DNA from: Methanosarcina sp. MSH10X1
GTDB lineage: Archaea > Halobacteriota > Methanosarcinia > Methanosarcinales > Methanosarcinaceae
DNA: 64,000 nucleotides
Reading direction: 5' to 3'
Assembly: GCF_004099695.1 (NCBI RefSeq)
Contig: NZ_SCHL01000012.1
Coordinates: 19,960 to 83,959, forward strand
Of this stretch, positions 40,052-49,441 are shown piece after piece. How positions within the stretch are numbered: position 1 is the stretch's first letter; each line of letters starts with the position of its first letter. Position numbers and translations under genes: made by a program. The notes beneath the pieces are model-generated. The model saw only the letters and a list, made by a program, of their open reading frames with translations, made no database searches and was not told where the DNA came from.

Positions 40052-40066
40052 TCTGGATGCCCCAGA
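40052..40066. promoter_or_regulatory. Palindromic operator 3 before znuA
   Basis: TCTGGATGCCCCAGA, sharing ATGCCCCA with the reverse complement of operator 2. Lies in the likely promoter region of znuA, 90 bases before its ATG. Confidence 0.5.
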
Positions 40067-40155
40067 TTTATTTTCCCTGACATCGGTCTCATCTAATCCA
40101 GAAGTCAATTCAGGAACCAATAAAAAGCAAAAGTGAAGAAAGCGGGATCTCAAGT

Positions 40156-41169
40156 ATGAATCTGAAAATTCTACCTTTATTAGTGCTCTTGACCATAGGT
40201 CTGAGCCTTTTCGCCAGCGGCTGTACAGGTCCAGACGATTCCCGGACTAATGGAAATACAGGACAGGAAGTAGAAGCAGTAGAGTCGGATGAGCCTATAA
40301 TCGTAGCCGTAAGTGTGCCCCCCCAGGCTGAATTTGTAGAAAAAGTGGGCGGAGATAAAGTAAAAACCGTTATCGTCATTCCTCCTGGATCAGATCCTCA
40401 CACTTACGAGCCTTCTCCACGGGAACTGGAGGACGTGAGCGAAGCCAGTATGTATGCAACAGTCGGGAGTGGAATGCCCTTTGAAGAAGTCTGGATCGAG
40501 AGGTTCAGAAGCACCAGCAGCGAGACTCTAATAGTGAATTCTTCGAATGGAATCCAGCTTAAAGAGCTGGCTGCCCATGATCACGAAGAAACGGGAGAAG
40601 AACATGCAGGAGAACTTGAAATCGATCATGCAAATGAGAGCGAAGCCGATCACGGAAACAATGATGACGGTCACGATGAATCCGAACTGGACCCACACAT
40701 CTGGACATCTCCTTCAAATGCAAAGTTAATGGTCGAAAATATCTATGAAGGGCTTGTGGTAATCGACCCTGAAAACAAAGAGTATTATGCCCAGAATAAG
40801 AATGCTTACCTGGTAGAACTGGATGCCCTGGACGCGAAAATTCGGGAAAGACTCGAAGGGAAGAAAGAAAGGAATTTCATGGTTTATCATCCTTCGTGGG
40901 GCTATTTTGCAGCAGATTACAACCTTACTATGATCCCTGTTGAAATTGAAGGAAAAGAGCCGAGTGCTAAGGACCTTGCTGAACTTATAGATCTGGCAAA
41001 AGAAAAGCAGGTTAAAGTAATCTTTGTTCAACCTCAGTTCAGTACGAGAAATGCTCAGGCTGTAGCTGAGGGAATAGACGGTGAAGTCATAGCTGTTGAC
41101 CCCCTTGCAAAGGATTACATTGCAAACATGGATAGAGTATCCGATGCTTTTGCCAGAAACCTTGTATGA
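40156..41169 (+). CDS. znuA: Zinc-type ABC transporter substrate-binding lipoprotein
   Basis: 337 aa of the cluster A-I metal-binding family (ZnuA/TroA). Lipoprotein signal peptide with lipobox F-A-S-G-C near residue 23, then an acidic linker. Metal ligands: H in D-P-H-T-Y near 78, His-rich acidic loop 136-176 (many D-H and E-H pairs), H in D-P-H-I-W near 178, H in V-Y-H-P-S near 240 and a C-terminal Asp (A-V-D-P-L). A His/Asp/Glu-rich loop is typical for zinc-importing members. First gene of the importer operon, behind three palindromic operators. Confidence 0.93.
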   Translation: MNLKILPLLVLLTIGLSLFASGCTGPDDSRTNGNTGQEVEAVESDEPIIVAVSVPPQAEFVEKVGGDKVKTVIVIPPGSDPHTYEPSPRELEDVSEASMYATVGSGMPFEEVWIERFRSTSSETLIVNSSNGIQLKELAAHDHEETGEEHAGELEIDHANESEADHGNNDDGHDESELDPHIWTSPSNAKLMVENIYEGLVVIDPENKEYYAQNKNAYLVELDALDAKIRERLEGKKERNFMVYHPSWGYFAADYNLTMIPVEIEGKEPSAKDLAELIDLAKEKQVKVIFVQPQFSTRNAQAVAEGIDGEVIAVDPLAKDYIANMDRVSDAFARNLV

Positions 41170-41257
41170 AACCGAAAAGGTCCTTATTCGAGTTTCATAG
41201 CTAAATACCAGAAGAACGTAATCCAATAAAGTAAAAACGATATCTGAAGGGAAGGCA

Positions 41258-42022
41258 ATGGAAAAGGTTATAGAATTAAAGGATATCTGGGTTCGTTACG
41301 GAAATCAGATAATTCTTGAGGCAATAAATCTGGAACTTAAAGAGCCCCATGGACTGCTTGGGATAATCGGACCAAACGGAGGAGGAAAAACCACATTTCT
41401 TAAATTGCTTCTCGGGCTTTTGAAACCTTACAGGGGCAGTGTGAGACTTTTTGGGAGACCTCCCGAAAAGAGTAGAGAGCTCGTAGGCTATGTCCCTCAA
41501 TACAGAGGTTTTGATTTTGATTTTCCCATCAGCGTCTGGGAAGTTGTGCTTACAGGCAGGATAAGCCATACGGGTTTCCTGAGAAAGTATCGGGAAGAAG
41601 ACAGAAAAGCTGCCGAAGAAGCCCTGAAGACGGTAGAGATGTTCCAGTATAGGGACAGGCAGATCGGTCAGCTTTCGGGCGGTCAGCGGCAGAGAGTCCT
41701 TATTGCACGAGCTCTTGCCACTAACCCCAAACTCCTGCTTCTGGACGAACCAAACTCCGGGCTTGATCCCCATATGCAGGATGAACTATACCGCCTTCTG
41801 GACAGGCTCAAACATGAAATGGCGATTATCATGGTTACCCACGATCTCAGTGCGGTTTCGGTTTATGTTGATAAAATAGCCTGCTTAAACCGCACCCTCC
41901 ATTACCATAACTCCAGGGAAATCCCGATTGAAGACCTGGAAGCTACCTACCAGTGTCCTGTCGAGCTGATTGCCCATGGAATACCCCACAGGGTATTGAG
42001 TAGCCATGAGGGGAACCGCTGA
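41258..42022 (+). CDS. znuC: Zinc-type ABC transporter ATPase
   Basis: 254 aa ABC ATPase. Walker A G-P-N-G-G-G-K-T near residue 39, Q-loop V-P-Q-Y near 79, signature L-S-G-G-Q-R-Q near 140, Walker B L-L-L-L-D-E-P near 160 and switch His in M-V-T-H-D near 193. Energises uptake through ZnuB. 88 bases after znuA and 38 before znuB. Confidence 0.94.
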   Translation: MEKVIELKDIWVRYGNQIILEAINLELKEPHGLLGIIGPNGGGKTTFLKLLLGLLKPYRGSVRLFGRPPEKSRELVGYVPQYRGFDFDFPISVWEVVLTGRISHTGFLRKYREEDRKAAEEALKTVEMFQYRDRQIGQLSGGQRQRVLIARALATNPKLLLLDEPNSGLDPHMQDELYRLLDRLKHEMAIIMVTHDLSAVSVYVDKIACLNRTLHYHNSREIPIEDLEATYQCPVELIAHGIPHRVLSSHEGNR

Positions 42023-42060
42023 AGATCAAAATTAGTTCGAAAAACGAGGGAGAAATAAAA

Positions 42061-42897
42061 ATGTTTGATCTTCTGCAATACAATTTTATCCAGAATGCCC
42101 TTGTAGCCGCAGTCCTGGCAAGCATAGCCTGCGGGATTATTGGGGTCTATGTTGTCGTCAAGAAAATAGTCTTTATCAGCGGAGGGATAGCCCATGCTTC
42201 ATTTGGAGGTATTGGGCTGGGTTATTACCTGGGAGTCAATCCTATGCTCGGCGTCCTTCCCTTTAGCCTGATCTCTGCTCTTGTAATGGGGACCGTAAGC
42301 AAGAAGTCTAAGATCCCGGAAGACAGTGCTATAGGTATACTCTGGTCTCTTGGAATGGCGCTTGGGATAATTTTTGTCTACCTGACCCCTGGATACGCCC
42401 CTGATCTTATGACATATCTTTTCGGTAATATTCTCACAGTACCCCGTTTCGACCTTTATTTCATGCTGGTACTTGATATCGTGATAATAGGTGCAGTTTA
42501 CTTATTTTATAAGGAATTCCTTGCTCTCTGTTTTGACGAAGAATTCACAACCGTGCAGGGTCTTCCCACAGAGAAGCTTTACCTTTTCCTGCTCTGTATT
42601 ATCGCGCTGACAATTGTAGTTCTTATTAAAGTCGTGGGTATTATCCTTGTAATTGCCCTTCTTACTATTCCTGCTTCTCTGAGCCGCAAATTCACTTATA
42701 ACCTGAAGCAAATGATGTTGATTTCCATAGCTTTCGGAACTGTGATCAGCGTGACTGGAATAGGTCTTTCATATGCTCTCGATGTCCCATCCGGTGCAAC
42801 GATCATTCTCGTGTTGAGCTTTGTATATGGGCTTGTAGCCTTCGGGATGGAGATGCTTGAAAATAGAAGAAGTTCAGGCGACTTAAAGGAATCCTGA
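42061..42897 (+). CDS. znuB: Zinc-type ABC transporter permease
   Basis: 278 aa, eight or so membrane helices, family ABC-3 (metal permeases). Conserved [12 protein letters not shown] near residue 40 and the cytoplasmic coupling segment D-E-E-F-T-T-V-Q-G near 160. Completes the three-gene importer. Confidence 0.94.
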   Translation: MFDLLQYNFIQNALVAAVLASIACGIIGVYVVVKKIVFISGGIAHASFGGIGLGYYLGVNPMLGVLPFSLISALVMGTVSKKSKIPEDSAIGILWSLGMALGIIFVYLTPGYAPDLMTYLFGNILTVPRFDLYFMLVLDIVIIGAVYLFYKEFLALCFDEEFTTVQGLPTEKLYLFLLCIIALTIVVLIKVVGIILVIALLTIPASLSRKFTYNLKQMMLISIAFGTVISVTGIGLSYALDVPSGATIILVLSFVYGLVAFGMEMLENRRSSGDLKES

Positions 42898-42930
42898 TCT
42901 CTATTGTGCCAGGCTACGGTACATTCTGTC

Positions 42931-43042
42931 TTCCCTGATATCCCGATATCTTCTCTGATATCCCGATATCTTCCCTGATATCTCATACCCGTTCTGATAT
43001 CTCGATATCCTTTCTGATATCCTGATATCTTCCCTGATATCA
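42931..43042. repeat. GATATC-rich tandem repeat
   Basis: Ten or so copies of GATATC separated by TTCCCT, CCC, TTTCT and similar, so each unit is itself palindromic. Downstream of znuB; may fold into many alternative hairpins. Confidence 0.75.
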
Positions 43043-43152
43043 TATATGATGCCTTCCCATTTCGTGCCTGATTATTATAAGTGCAAACTTTAGCGGAATT
43101 GAGTAATGATTCCTTTCTTAATTATATTTACTCTGTTTTATTAAGACAAAAT

Positions 43153-43162
43153 TTTATATATG
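43153..43162 (+). promoter_or_regulatory. TATA box of candidate RNA gene
   Basis: TTTTATATAT preceded by A-rich sequence. Initiation would be expected near 43180, just before the structured segment. Confidence 0.5.
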
Positions 43163-43181
43163 GTGAGATGCAAGAGCCTAA

Positions 43182-43395
43182 TCGTTTAATTGATTTCATT
43201 TTATAGAATCCGGGGACTAAACCTCTCAGATGGATTCGTAAAGAAAAAACGGAATCTGAAGCATCTAACCCGTGTGCGTACAACTGCTTCGAGTGGGGAA
43301 GTGACGGATACGCCGGCGAGCTAAACACACTGGATCTACCTGGAGCCACCCAAGCCAGATCCATTAAGTGTATCTGAAAGCCACCTCTAAGCAAT
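43182..43395 (+). ncRNA. Candidate structured RNA of unknown class
   Basis: GC content is clearly above the flanks. Stems are visible: CAGAT-(GGA)-TTCGT with ACGGA-ATCTG (43228-43264), CGTGTGCGTA region with TACGC, and a long stem ACAC-TGGATCT with AGATCCA-TTAA-GTGT (about 43327-43376). The latter closes a 19-base loop region containing CTGGAGCCACC. Open frames here are short and antisense only. It does not show RNase P, SRP, tRNA or known riboswitch core sequences. Could be a stand-alone small RNA or a long leader of the following gene. Confidence 0.5.
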
Positions 43396-43467
43396 GACTG
43401 AACCTGTTACATAAGAACGGGAACCACCAGATTGTTTATTAAAACAAAATGCCACCAGGGTGATAAA

Positions 43468-43923
43468 ATGGATCGTGATACAACCCGGGATCAAAATATA
43501 AAAGAAAACGAAAACTTCGATGGAGAATACCTCGGCCTTCCGGACATCCCCCTTCCGGAGACTGATAACGTGCTGTATTCAATCCTGAACTCTTTAAACC
43601 AGAATATCGCAGATTTTCACACCTTTGTGAAATTCAACCCCTATCTGTCTGAAGATCACCTGAACGTCGAATTGCTTAAAAGAAGTATGGGAATCCATAG
43701 GGACTTTGCAGCTCTGTTCCTGCACACCAAAGAAGAACTGGTATTTACTTACCCCGAATTTATAGAAAAAACCGAAAAATTGCTGTTCAAGGGGGATGTT
43801 GGTACCGACTGTATAAAATATACGCACAAATTATGCAGAGCGATAAGCGATTATAAAATCGCCCTGCACAGAGAAGGCTATTTGCCTGATCTTAGAAGAC
43901 AGTTACCGTTAGTTGATCTGTAA
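43468..43923 (+). CDS. Hypothetical helical protein
   Basis: 151 aa from the ATG at 43468, which follows GGTGATAAA; the ORF is open 12 codons further upstream. A hydrophilic acidic N-terminus (~35 residues) precedes a largely helical region with conserved-looking Leu, Phe and His positions. No membrane segment, no catalytic motif and no family I recognise. The position directly behind a candidate structured RNA suggests the RNA may be its leader. Confidence 0.7.
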   Translation: MDRDTTRDQNIKENENFDGEYLGLPDIPLPETDNVLYSILNSLNQNIADFHTFVKFNPYLSEDHLNVELLKRSMGIHRDFAALFLHTKEELVFTYPEFIEKTEKLLFKGDVGTDCIKYTHKLCRAISDYKIALHREGYLPDLRRQLPLVDL

Positions 43924-44748
43924 TCATCCGGTAACTTACTTTTTTTCTATAAAACTATCTCTTTTACTAACATCTGAAGCCGAGTTTTAGTTCCGGTTTT
44001 AAAAATACCGTGAAAGCCATAAAAGATCCTAAGAATTCTAAAAACTCTAATCTTTTAAGCAGGTCAGGATGTTCTCAAACTTCGGCTTAAACCCAGTGCA
44101 AGAAGAATTTCTTCCCTGCTTATGCCTCAACTCATTATATATTTTACAGTACTTCCGGAATCTTATATTTGATTTTCAGTACATCCGTAGTTTTATATTA
44201 CAAAAAGATATCTGGATTGCAAGGCATCTGTAAAAAACGGTGTCCTTGAAAAAAGGTATCTTAAAAAACGACATTCGAAAAACGGTATCTTAAAAAACGG
44301 TATCTTAAAAAACGGATTTCGAAAAACGGATTTCTTAAAAAACGGTCTACGAAAAACGGTATTTTTTGAAAGTGGCTCAAAAAACGATACAAAAACGGCA
44401 TTTAAAAACAGATGCCTATTTATGTTTAATATTGAACTTATTCTTATTGTCTCAACAGTCATTGGACCTTTCTAATTTGACTCAGCAATTCTTTTCTCTC
44501 TACTTTGCACTTCTCATTTTAGTGTTTAATATTCTCAAGAGCCAACCTAAGCATATTCTCAGGTTGATTCTGGAAAGTCCTACGTAATGTTCTCTCGATA
44601 CTACACATTATACAGCTAATGCTCTTACTATTTGAGAGCCTAAACGACTATTTATACAGATAGATCGGCTCTAAAAAACTATAGCTTAAATAGATAGGTT
44701 GTCTAATTTTAAACTTATTCTATAAGAACATTGTAAGGTGGAGTCTTT
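43924..44748. other. 825-base repeat-bearing spacer
   Basis: No gene supported. Contains an AAAAAACGG repeat block and AT-rich DNA; AAGGTGGAG at 44735-44743 is the apparent ribosome binding site of the NERD gene. Confidence 0.5.
44220..44370. repeat. AAAAACGG repeat block
   Basis: About ten copies of a TTAAAAAACGGTATC or TTCGAAAAACGG-type unit with irregular spacing. Confidence 0.8.
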
Positions 44749-45828
44749 ATCGTTCAAGTTTTAGGGCATTCGGGTGCTGAGAAAAGTTTAATCAAGATTA
44801 CCGGACAGTTCGGATTTCAATTTGGATGCCTTGATGACATATCTAAAGAGGAAAAATATCTTAAAAACCAGTACACGCTGAGATATCCGGCTGAATGCAA
44901 CAGGGTTGAAACTGAAATAAAAGATCTGGAAGTTGAAATAGGTAATCTTGAAAGAGTAATAGAATCGAAATCATTCGAAATTAAGAGCGATATTAACCTG
45001 AGGATCAAAAATCTCGAGAGGGAAATCTACGAACTCGAAAATATCAAATTTAGTCTGGGTTCTTTATTTTCATATTTGAGAGCTAAATTAACTTTATACA
45101 ATAAGACAAGGCTCATTCAGGATTTGAAACTCAGCCCTCAAAAAGAGATTGATAGATTATTGACAAGGGAGCACTCTGATTTTCAAAACTTGAATAATAA
45201 ATATGTGTATTTAAATAACAATAAAAATGAAGAGATAAAAAGGCGCCTGCATCCGCTTCCTGAAAATCTCGAGAATATAAAGAAAATTAAAAAAACCAAT
45301 GAGTATAAAGGTGCAGTAGGAGAGTTAGCGGCAATCAAAAACCTTGAGAATTTACCTCAAGATTATTTCCTTCTCAACGATTTATTCCTGGAGCTTAATG
45401 AGTATATAAACTTCCAGGGTTCAAGACTGAGATCAGCACAGATAGATCACCTGGTTGTGGGTCCGACTGGAGTTTATATTATTGAGGTGAAGAACTGGAG
45501 TTATGAGTACGTTCAGAAAGTATTCAATGAGAGCTCTTATACGCCTTATGATCAAATTCAGAGAAGCAGTTACCTCATTTACAGGTACCTCAACAGCCTT
45601 AAATATGGAAATACGTTTCAGAAAATATACTTCCGACTTGCAAAAGGCGAGATAAGGGTAAAGTCAATAATCGCTGTCACAGGCGCAGATATTCCTTATA
45701 TAAAAGAGAAACATACGGCTGTGGTGCGTTCAAACGAATTAAGCGACTACATCAAAAAAGGCTCTCAAAGTCTTTCTTCCGAGGAAGCCCGTGAGATTGC
45801 CGAAAAATTAAGCTCTCGAGTTCTATAA
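44749..45828 (+). CDS. Coiled-coil protein with NERD nuclease-related domain
   Basis: About 359 aa if translation begins right after the ribosome binding site AAGGTGGAG (44735-44743). In-frame codons from 44737 are open, but none is ATG, GTG or TTG before the TTG at 45076. The best-placed codon is ATC at 44749. The upstream part is clearly coding: the N-terminus L-G-H-S-G-A-E-K-S, then a long coiled coil (residues ~45-185). The NERD domain begins near residue 190 (G-A-V-G-E-L-A-A-I) with catalytic-type Q-I-D-H-L-V-V and E-V-K-N-W, the D...ExK pattern of restriction-like nucleases. Role unknown; DNA or RNA cleavage is inferred. The 45076 TTG would delete most of the coiled coil. Confidence 0.7.
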   Translation: MVQVLGHSGAEKSLIKITGQFGFQFGCLDDISKEEKYLKNQYTLRYPAECNRVETEIKDLEVEIGNLERVIESKSFEIKSDINLRIKNLEREIYELENIKFSLGSLFSYLRAKLTLYNKTRLIQDLKLSPQKEIDRLLTREHSDFQNLNNKYVYLNNNKNEEIKRRLHPLPENLENIKKIKKTNEYKGAVGELAAIKNLENLPQDYFLLNDLFLELNEYINFQGSRLRSAQIDHLVVGPTGVYIIEVKNWSYEYVQKVFNESSYTPYDQIQRSSYLIYRYLNSLKYGNTFQKIYFRLAKGEIRVKSIIAVTGADIPYIKEKHTAVVRSNELSDYIKKGSQSLSSEEAREIAEKLSSRVL

Positions 45829-45907
45829 TTCCCGTAATCTCTAAAATAAAGGAGATAAACTTGAAACTTTAAGGTGAAAATAAAGTTAAAAAACAGAACT
45901 TCAGTTT

Positions 45908-46798
45908 TCACTGAAGCCCGAAGTGTTTTATGTTCCAGTCTGCAGCAGCCTGGATTTTCTTTATTTCTTCGTCTCCGCCTTCCATGGTGAAGAGATGCTT
46001 GAACCTTTTCTGGGTCTTGAGGTACTCTTCGACAGGTCTCGGATCCTTAACCTTCCTGACCTGGGTAATTTCTCCGTTTTCCATCTCATACATGGGCCAG
46101 AGGCAGGTTTCGACTGCGAGCTTGGCGATTTCAAGGGTCTTGGAGGTATCAAAGCCCCAGCCAGTTGTACAGGGGGCGTGGGCATGAATGTAGGTCGGAC
46201 CTACGATCTCGGTGGCTTTCTTAACCTTACGCATCATGTCCCTGGGGAAACCTATAGAGGTTGTGGCTACATACGGTGAGCCATGGGCTGCCATAATTGC
46301 AGGCATATCCTTTTTGGGGCGTGGGTTTCCAAAGGAGACTTTTCCTGCCGGACTTGTTGTGGTGCTGGCGTCATAAGGCGTTCCGCTGCTGCGCTGAATT
46401 CCGGTGTTCATATAGGCTTCGTTGTCCATACAGACATAGGTAAAGTCGTGACCCCGCTCGAAAGCGCCTGAAAGGGCACCTATTCCAATGTCCATGGTCG
46501 AACCGTCGCCTCCGATTGCTATAACCTTGGTGTTGTTCTTTTTGCCAAGAGCTTTTAACGCAGCTTCCACTCCAGAGGCAACTGCGCCTGCGTTTTCAAA
46601 GAGGGAGTGGATCCACGGAACCTGCCAGGAAGAATTCGGGAAAGGTGTAGACATTACTTCAAGGCAGCCTGTCGGGTTAACTATTATAGTGTCCGGGCCT
46701 GAGCCCATGAGTGTGAATTTTGCAGCAAAGGCATCACAACAGCCTGCGCAGCCGCTGTGTCCGGAGCTGATATATGTTTTTGGTGCGGTTTTGCTCAT
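45908..46798 (-). CDS. porB: Pyruvate:ferredoxin oxidoreductase beta subunit
   Basis: 296 aa. Thiamine-diphosphate-binding subunit with an [4Fe-4S] cluster: Cys in G-C-A-G-C near residue 17, further Cys in P-T-G-C-L near 44, and a late C-T-T-G near 210. The TPP motif is G-D-G-S near 98 with M-D-N-E-A-Y-M near 130. Interconverts pyruvate and acetyl-CoA with ferredoxin. Last gene of porGDAB, with a 4-base overlap with porA. Confidence 0.95.
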   Translation of the reverse strand: MSKTAPKTYISSGHSGCAGCCDAFAAKFTLMGSGPDTIIVNPTGCLEVMSTPFPNSSWQVPWIHSLFENAGAVASGVEAALKALGKKNNTKVIAIGGDGSTMDIGIGALSGAFERGHDFTYVCMDNEAYMNTGIQRSSGTPYDASTTTSPAGKVSFGNPRPKKDMPAIMAAHGSPYVATTSIGFPRDMMRKVKKATEIVGPTYIHAHAPCTTGWGFDTSKTLEIAKLAVETCLWPMYEMENGEITQVRKVKDPRPVEEYLKTQKRFKHLFTMEGGDEEIKKIQAAADWNIKHFGLQ

Positions 46799-48003
46799 AG
46801 CAACTCCTCCTTAAGGTCCAGGAATCTGCTTTCAACTGCAATTCCGGACTTTGCAACTTTTTTGGTTTCTTCAATAACCTTTGCAATGCTTTCGGCGCGA
46901 ATGTCTCTACCTCCATGTCCGACTGTGTAACCGGTTACGGGTACGCGGACATTGCTGTTGTAGAGGCAGGACTTAGTCTCGGTAAAGAGAGCTCCTTCAT
47001 TTGTACCTATTGAGATGTTTTTGTCAAGTACGACAACAGCGTGTGCATTCTTAATGGCTTCTTTAACCTGTTCCTTCGGGAACGGCCTGAAGGATCTTAC
47101 CTTTAAGACACCGATTTTTTCTCCTCTTGCCCTGTACTCGTCAACAACGTCCTTGACAGTTCCGAGGATAGAGCCCATAGACATGACAATAATTTCAGCA
47201 TCATCAAGCATGTACCCATCAATAAGCCCTCCATGGAACCTGCCAAAGACTTCCTCGAATTCCTTCGCGACAGCCTCGATCTTCGGAAGAGCTTTCTGCA
47301 TTGCCTGTTCCTGTAGATACCTGAACTCTTCATAGGTATCCGGGGCTGCAAAGGCTCCAAAAGTCTTGGGATCTAGAGGGTCAAGAATGTTTTCGGGCTG
47401 GAAAGCAGGAAGGAAAGCATCGGTTAGTTCCTGTTCAAGCAGGACAACAGGCTCGTAAACATGAGACAGGATAAAGCCGTCCATGCAGACCATACCCGGA
47501 AGCATGATTTCATTGTCTTCTGCAATTTTATAGATCTGGGGAAGGGTGTCAGCTGCTTCCTGAACGTCTTCTACATAGAGCTGGAGCCAGCCTGTATCCC
47601 TCTGCGCAATTGCGTCCTGGTGATCGTTCCAGATATTGATCGGTGCGCCTACTGCCCTGTTAGCCACGGTCATTATAATCGGGAGCCTCATACCTGAGGT
47701 GTTAAAAAGCGCCTCGTGCATTAGCAAAAGTCCCTGGGAGGTTGTTGCTGAATAGGTTCTTGCGCCAACTGCTGATGCTCCTATCAGTGCAGAGATTGCT
47801 GAGAACTCGGATTCCACATTAATATACTCACAGTTGGGAATTTCCCCATCTGCCATGAACTGAGATAGATCTTCAACAATGTGGGTCTGGGGAGTAATCG
47901 GGTAGGCTGAAATTACATTTGGGCGGCAGATTTTCGCGGAATGGGCTACTGCATAGGAACCTTCCACAACCACCATTTTTTTCTTATAAGCCGGATCAAT
48001 CAT
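46795..48003 (-). CDS. porA: Pyruvate:ferredoxin oxidoreductase alpha subunit
   Basis: 402 aa. Pyrimidine-binding and transketolase C-terminal-type domains: [10 protein letters not shown] near 33, E-S-E-F-S-A near 63, T-S-Q-G near 87, and a C-terminal V-G-G-H-G-G-R-D-type sequence. Contains the pyruvate-binding threonine region (Y-P-I-T-P). Stop/start codons overlap with porD and porB. Confidence 0.95.
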   Translation of the reverse strand: MIDPAYKKKMVVVEGSYAVAHSAKICRPNVISAYPITPQTHIVEDLSQFMADGEIPNCEYINVESEFSAISALIGASAVGARTYSATTSQGLLLMHEALFNTSGMRLPIIMTVANRAVGAPINIWNDHQDAIAQRDTGWLQLYVEDVQEAADTLPQIYKIAEDNEIMLPGMVCMDGFILSHVYEPVVLLEQELTDAFLPAFQPENILDPLDPKTFGAFAAPDTYEEFRYLQEQAMQKALPKIEAVAKEFEEVFGRFHGGLIDGYMLDDAEIIVMSMGSILGTVKDVVDEYRARGEKIGVLKVRSFRPFPKEQVKEAIKNAHAVVVLDKNISIGTNEGALFTETKSCLYNSNVRVPVTGYTVGHGGRDIRAESIAKVIEETKKVAKSGIAVESRFLDLKEELL

Positions 48004-48338
48004 TATTTCTCCTCCAGAATCATTTCAATTGCATCTGCAGGGCACTCGTTTGCACAGATGCCGCAACCTTTGCAGTAATCGTAATCATATTCAAAAAAGC
48101 CATCTTCCCTGGGTTTGACAGACATATCAGGGCAGACAATCTCACAGATCCCGCACTTGGTGCACTTCTCGTAAATATAAACAGGACGGAAGTTTCTCCA
48201 GCCCCCTGTCTTGTTTTTAAGGGTTGAACCAGGTTTACAGACTCTGCAGTGTGTAATATTTAGACCTGCCTCTTTCTCTGTCTCGGTTTTCAGAACTTCA
48301 GGACGTATCTTGCGGTCTTGTTCAGATCCATTACTCAT
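48003..48338 (-). CDS. porD: Pyruvate:ferredoxin oxidoreductase delta subunit (ferredoxin)
   Basis: 111 aa with two [4Fe-4S] motifs: [12 protein letters not shown] near residue 57 and [12 protein letters not shown] near 87. A ~40-residue N-terminal extension with a C-R-V-C-K-P motif is present. Passes electrons from the catalytic subunits to ferredoxin. Overlaps porG by 8 bases. Confidence 0.95.
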   Translation of the reverse strand: MSNGSEQDRKIRPEVLKTETEKEAGLNITHCRVCKPGSTLKNKTGGWRNFRPVYIYEKCTKCGICEIVCPDMSVKPREDGFFEYDYDYCKGCGICANECPADAIEMILEEK

Positions 48339-48885
48339 GCTTTTCTTCCCCCCTTATAAGCTTATAGGCCTTCTGGATTGCGTTTGCATTCTTTTCTCCG
48401 ACCTTTCCTGGGAAACGAGCTCTTATTGCATGCTGTATGGATTCGACATTGATTTCTCCGGTTGCACCCGCAAAAGCACCAAGGAGGACGGTGTTTACAA
48501 TGGGGATACCTATAATATCCATTGCCACCTTTGTAGCGTCCACGGTCATGACCCTGGCTTTTGTATTGAGTTTCAGGCTTTCCGGCGTTTCGGTTGTGTT
48601 AACAATAATTATCCCGTCGTCCTGTATTCCGCTTGCAACGTCAACGGTTTCAAGCAGGGTTGCATCCTGGACAATAACATAATCCGGAGTGTAAATCTGG
48701 CTTCGAAGCCTGATAGGATTATTGCTAATCCTTGTGAATGCCTGCACTGGGGCACCTCTACGCTCTACCCCAAAAGCGGGGAAGGCCTGGCTGAACTTTC
48801 CATCTTCAAAAGCTGCAACGGAAAGCAGTTCAGCCGCGGTAACAGAACCCTGGCCTCCTCGACCGTGTATTCTGATTTCCTTCAT
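48331..48885 (-). CDS. porG: Pyruvate:ferredoxin oxidoreductase gamma subunit
   Basis: 184 aa. The gamma domain begins with I-H-G-R-G-G-Q-G near residue 6, then [12 protein letters not shown] near 37, and [10 protein letters not shown] near 130. First gene of the porGDAB operon on the minus strand. Promoter lies in the 556-base spacer up to dus. Confidence 0.95.
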   Translation of the reverse strand: MKEIRIHGRGGQGSVTAAELLSVAAFEDGKFSQAFPAFGVERRGAPVQAFTRISNNPIRLRSQIYTPDYVIVQDATLLETVDVASGIQDDGIIIVNTTETPESLKLNTKARVMTVDATKVAMDIIGIPIVNTVLLGAFAGATGEINVESIQHAIRARFPGKVGEKNANAIQKAYKLIRGEEKHE

Positions 48886-49441
48886 CTGGATTCTCCTTTT
48901 TAATGCGGTTTTATTTATCGTTTTTCTAATGTTTTTCGATTTTTTGCTATTCTCGGCAGTCTGTTTGGCAAGTCTTTATTGGCTGTCTAGCACACTGCTA
49001 GTAATTGAATGTTGATCGAATTAACCTGATATTATTCAATTTATTAACTTGTCAGACGCGGCAGGCATCTGACCCTTTCTTCAGGCACGGCTATTATAAT
49101 ATACTGGTAGTAATACACATGCAGGTTCAGGAATCCAAAAACCTGGGTGGCTAATTGTTAACCTGCATTTTTTTTAATTCATTGAGCTATAGTTGATATT
49201 GAGAGCGTCTATCCTCAATTCCGAGTTCACGCCGTTTTATGCCTGATAGTTCATGGATAATAGTGTAGAATATTATTAGGTTTTCGGTGAAACAAAGAAA
49301 TTCTTTATATATATTTCTGATCGATAATTATTTTTTAAGCGTAGTATATTTATTATTTTTCAGGTTAACTTGCCTTATGTACATGGTTTGTCGCACTATC
49401 GCTGTAAACGAAAGTCCCATAAAAAAATATGGGATATTTTA
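48886..49441. other. 556-base spacer upstream of por operon
   Basis: Contains the hairpin at 49119-49168 and AT-rich promoter-like sequence. No protein gene seen. Confidence 0.45.
49119..49175 (+). terminator. Hairpin with T-run, possible small RNA end
   Basis: ATGCAGGTT (49119-49127) pairs perfectly with AACCTGCAT (49160-49168), followed by eight T. A TATA-like TTATAATATA sits 15-25 bases upstream. There is no plus-strand gene for which this would be the terminator, so it may be a tiny transcript or part of the por leader on the other strand. Confidence 0.4.

Larger units (their letters stand above)
42898..43467. other. Spacer with GATATC repeats, TATA box and structured region
   Basis: Holds a GATATC-rich repeat (42931-43042), a TATA box (TTTTATATAT, 43153-43162) and the candidate RNA at about 43182-43395. 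GGGTGATAAA precedes the next gene. Confidence 0.6.

Noticed and set aside
42931..43042. Transcription terminator made by the GATATC repeat
   Set aside because: Many weak alternative hairpins and no T-run; kept as a repeat only.
43128..43394. Antisense 88-aa frame over the candidate RNA
   Set aside because: No start context or recognisable domain; the stems and TATA box favour an RNA.
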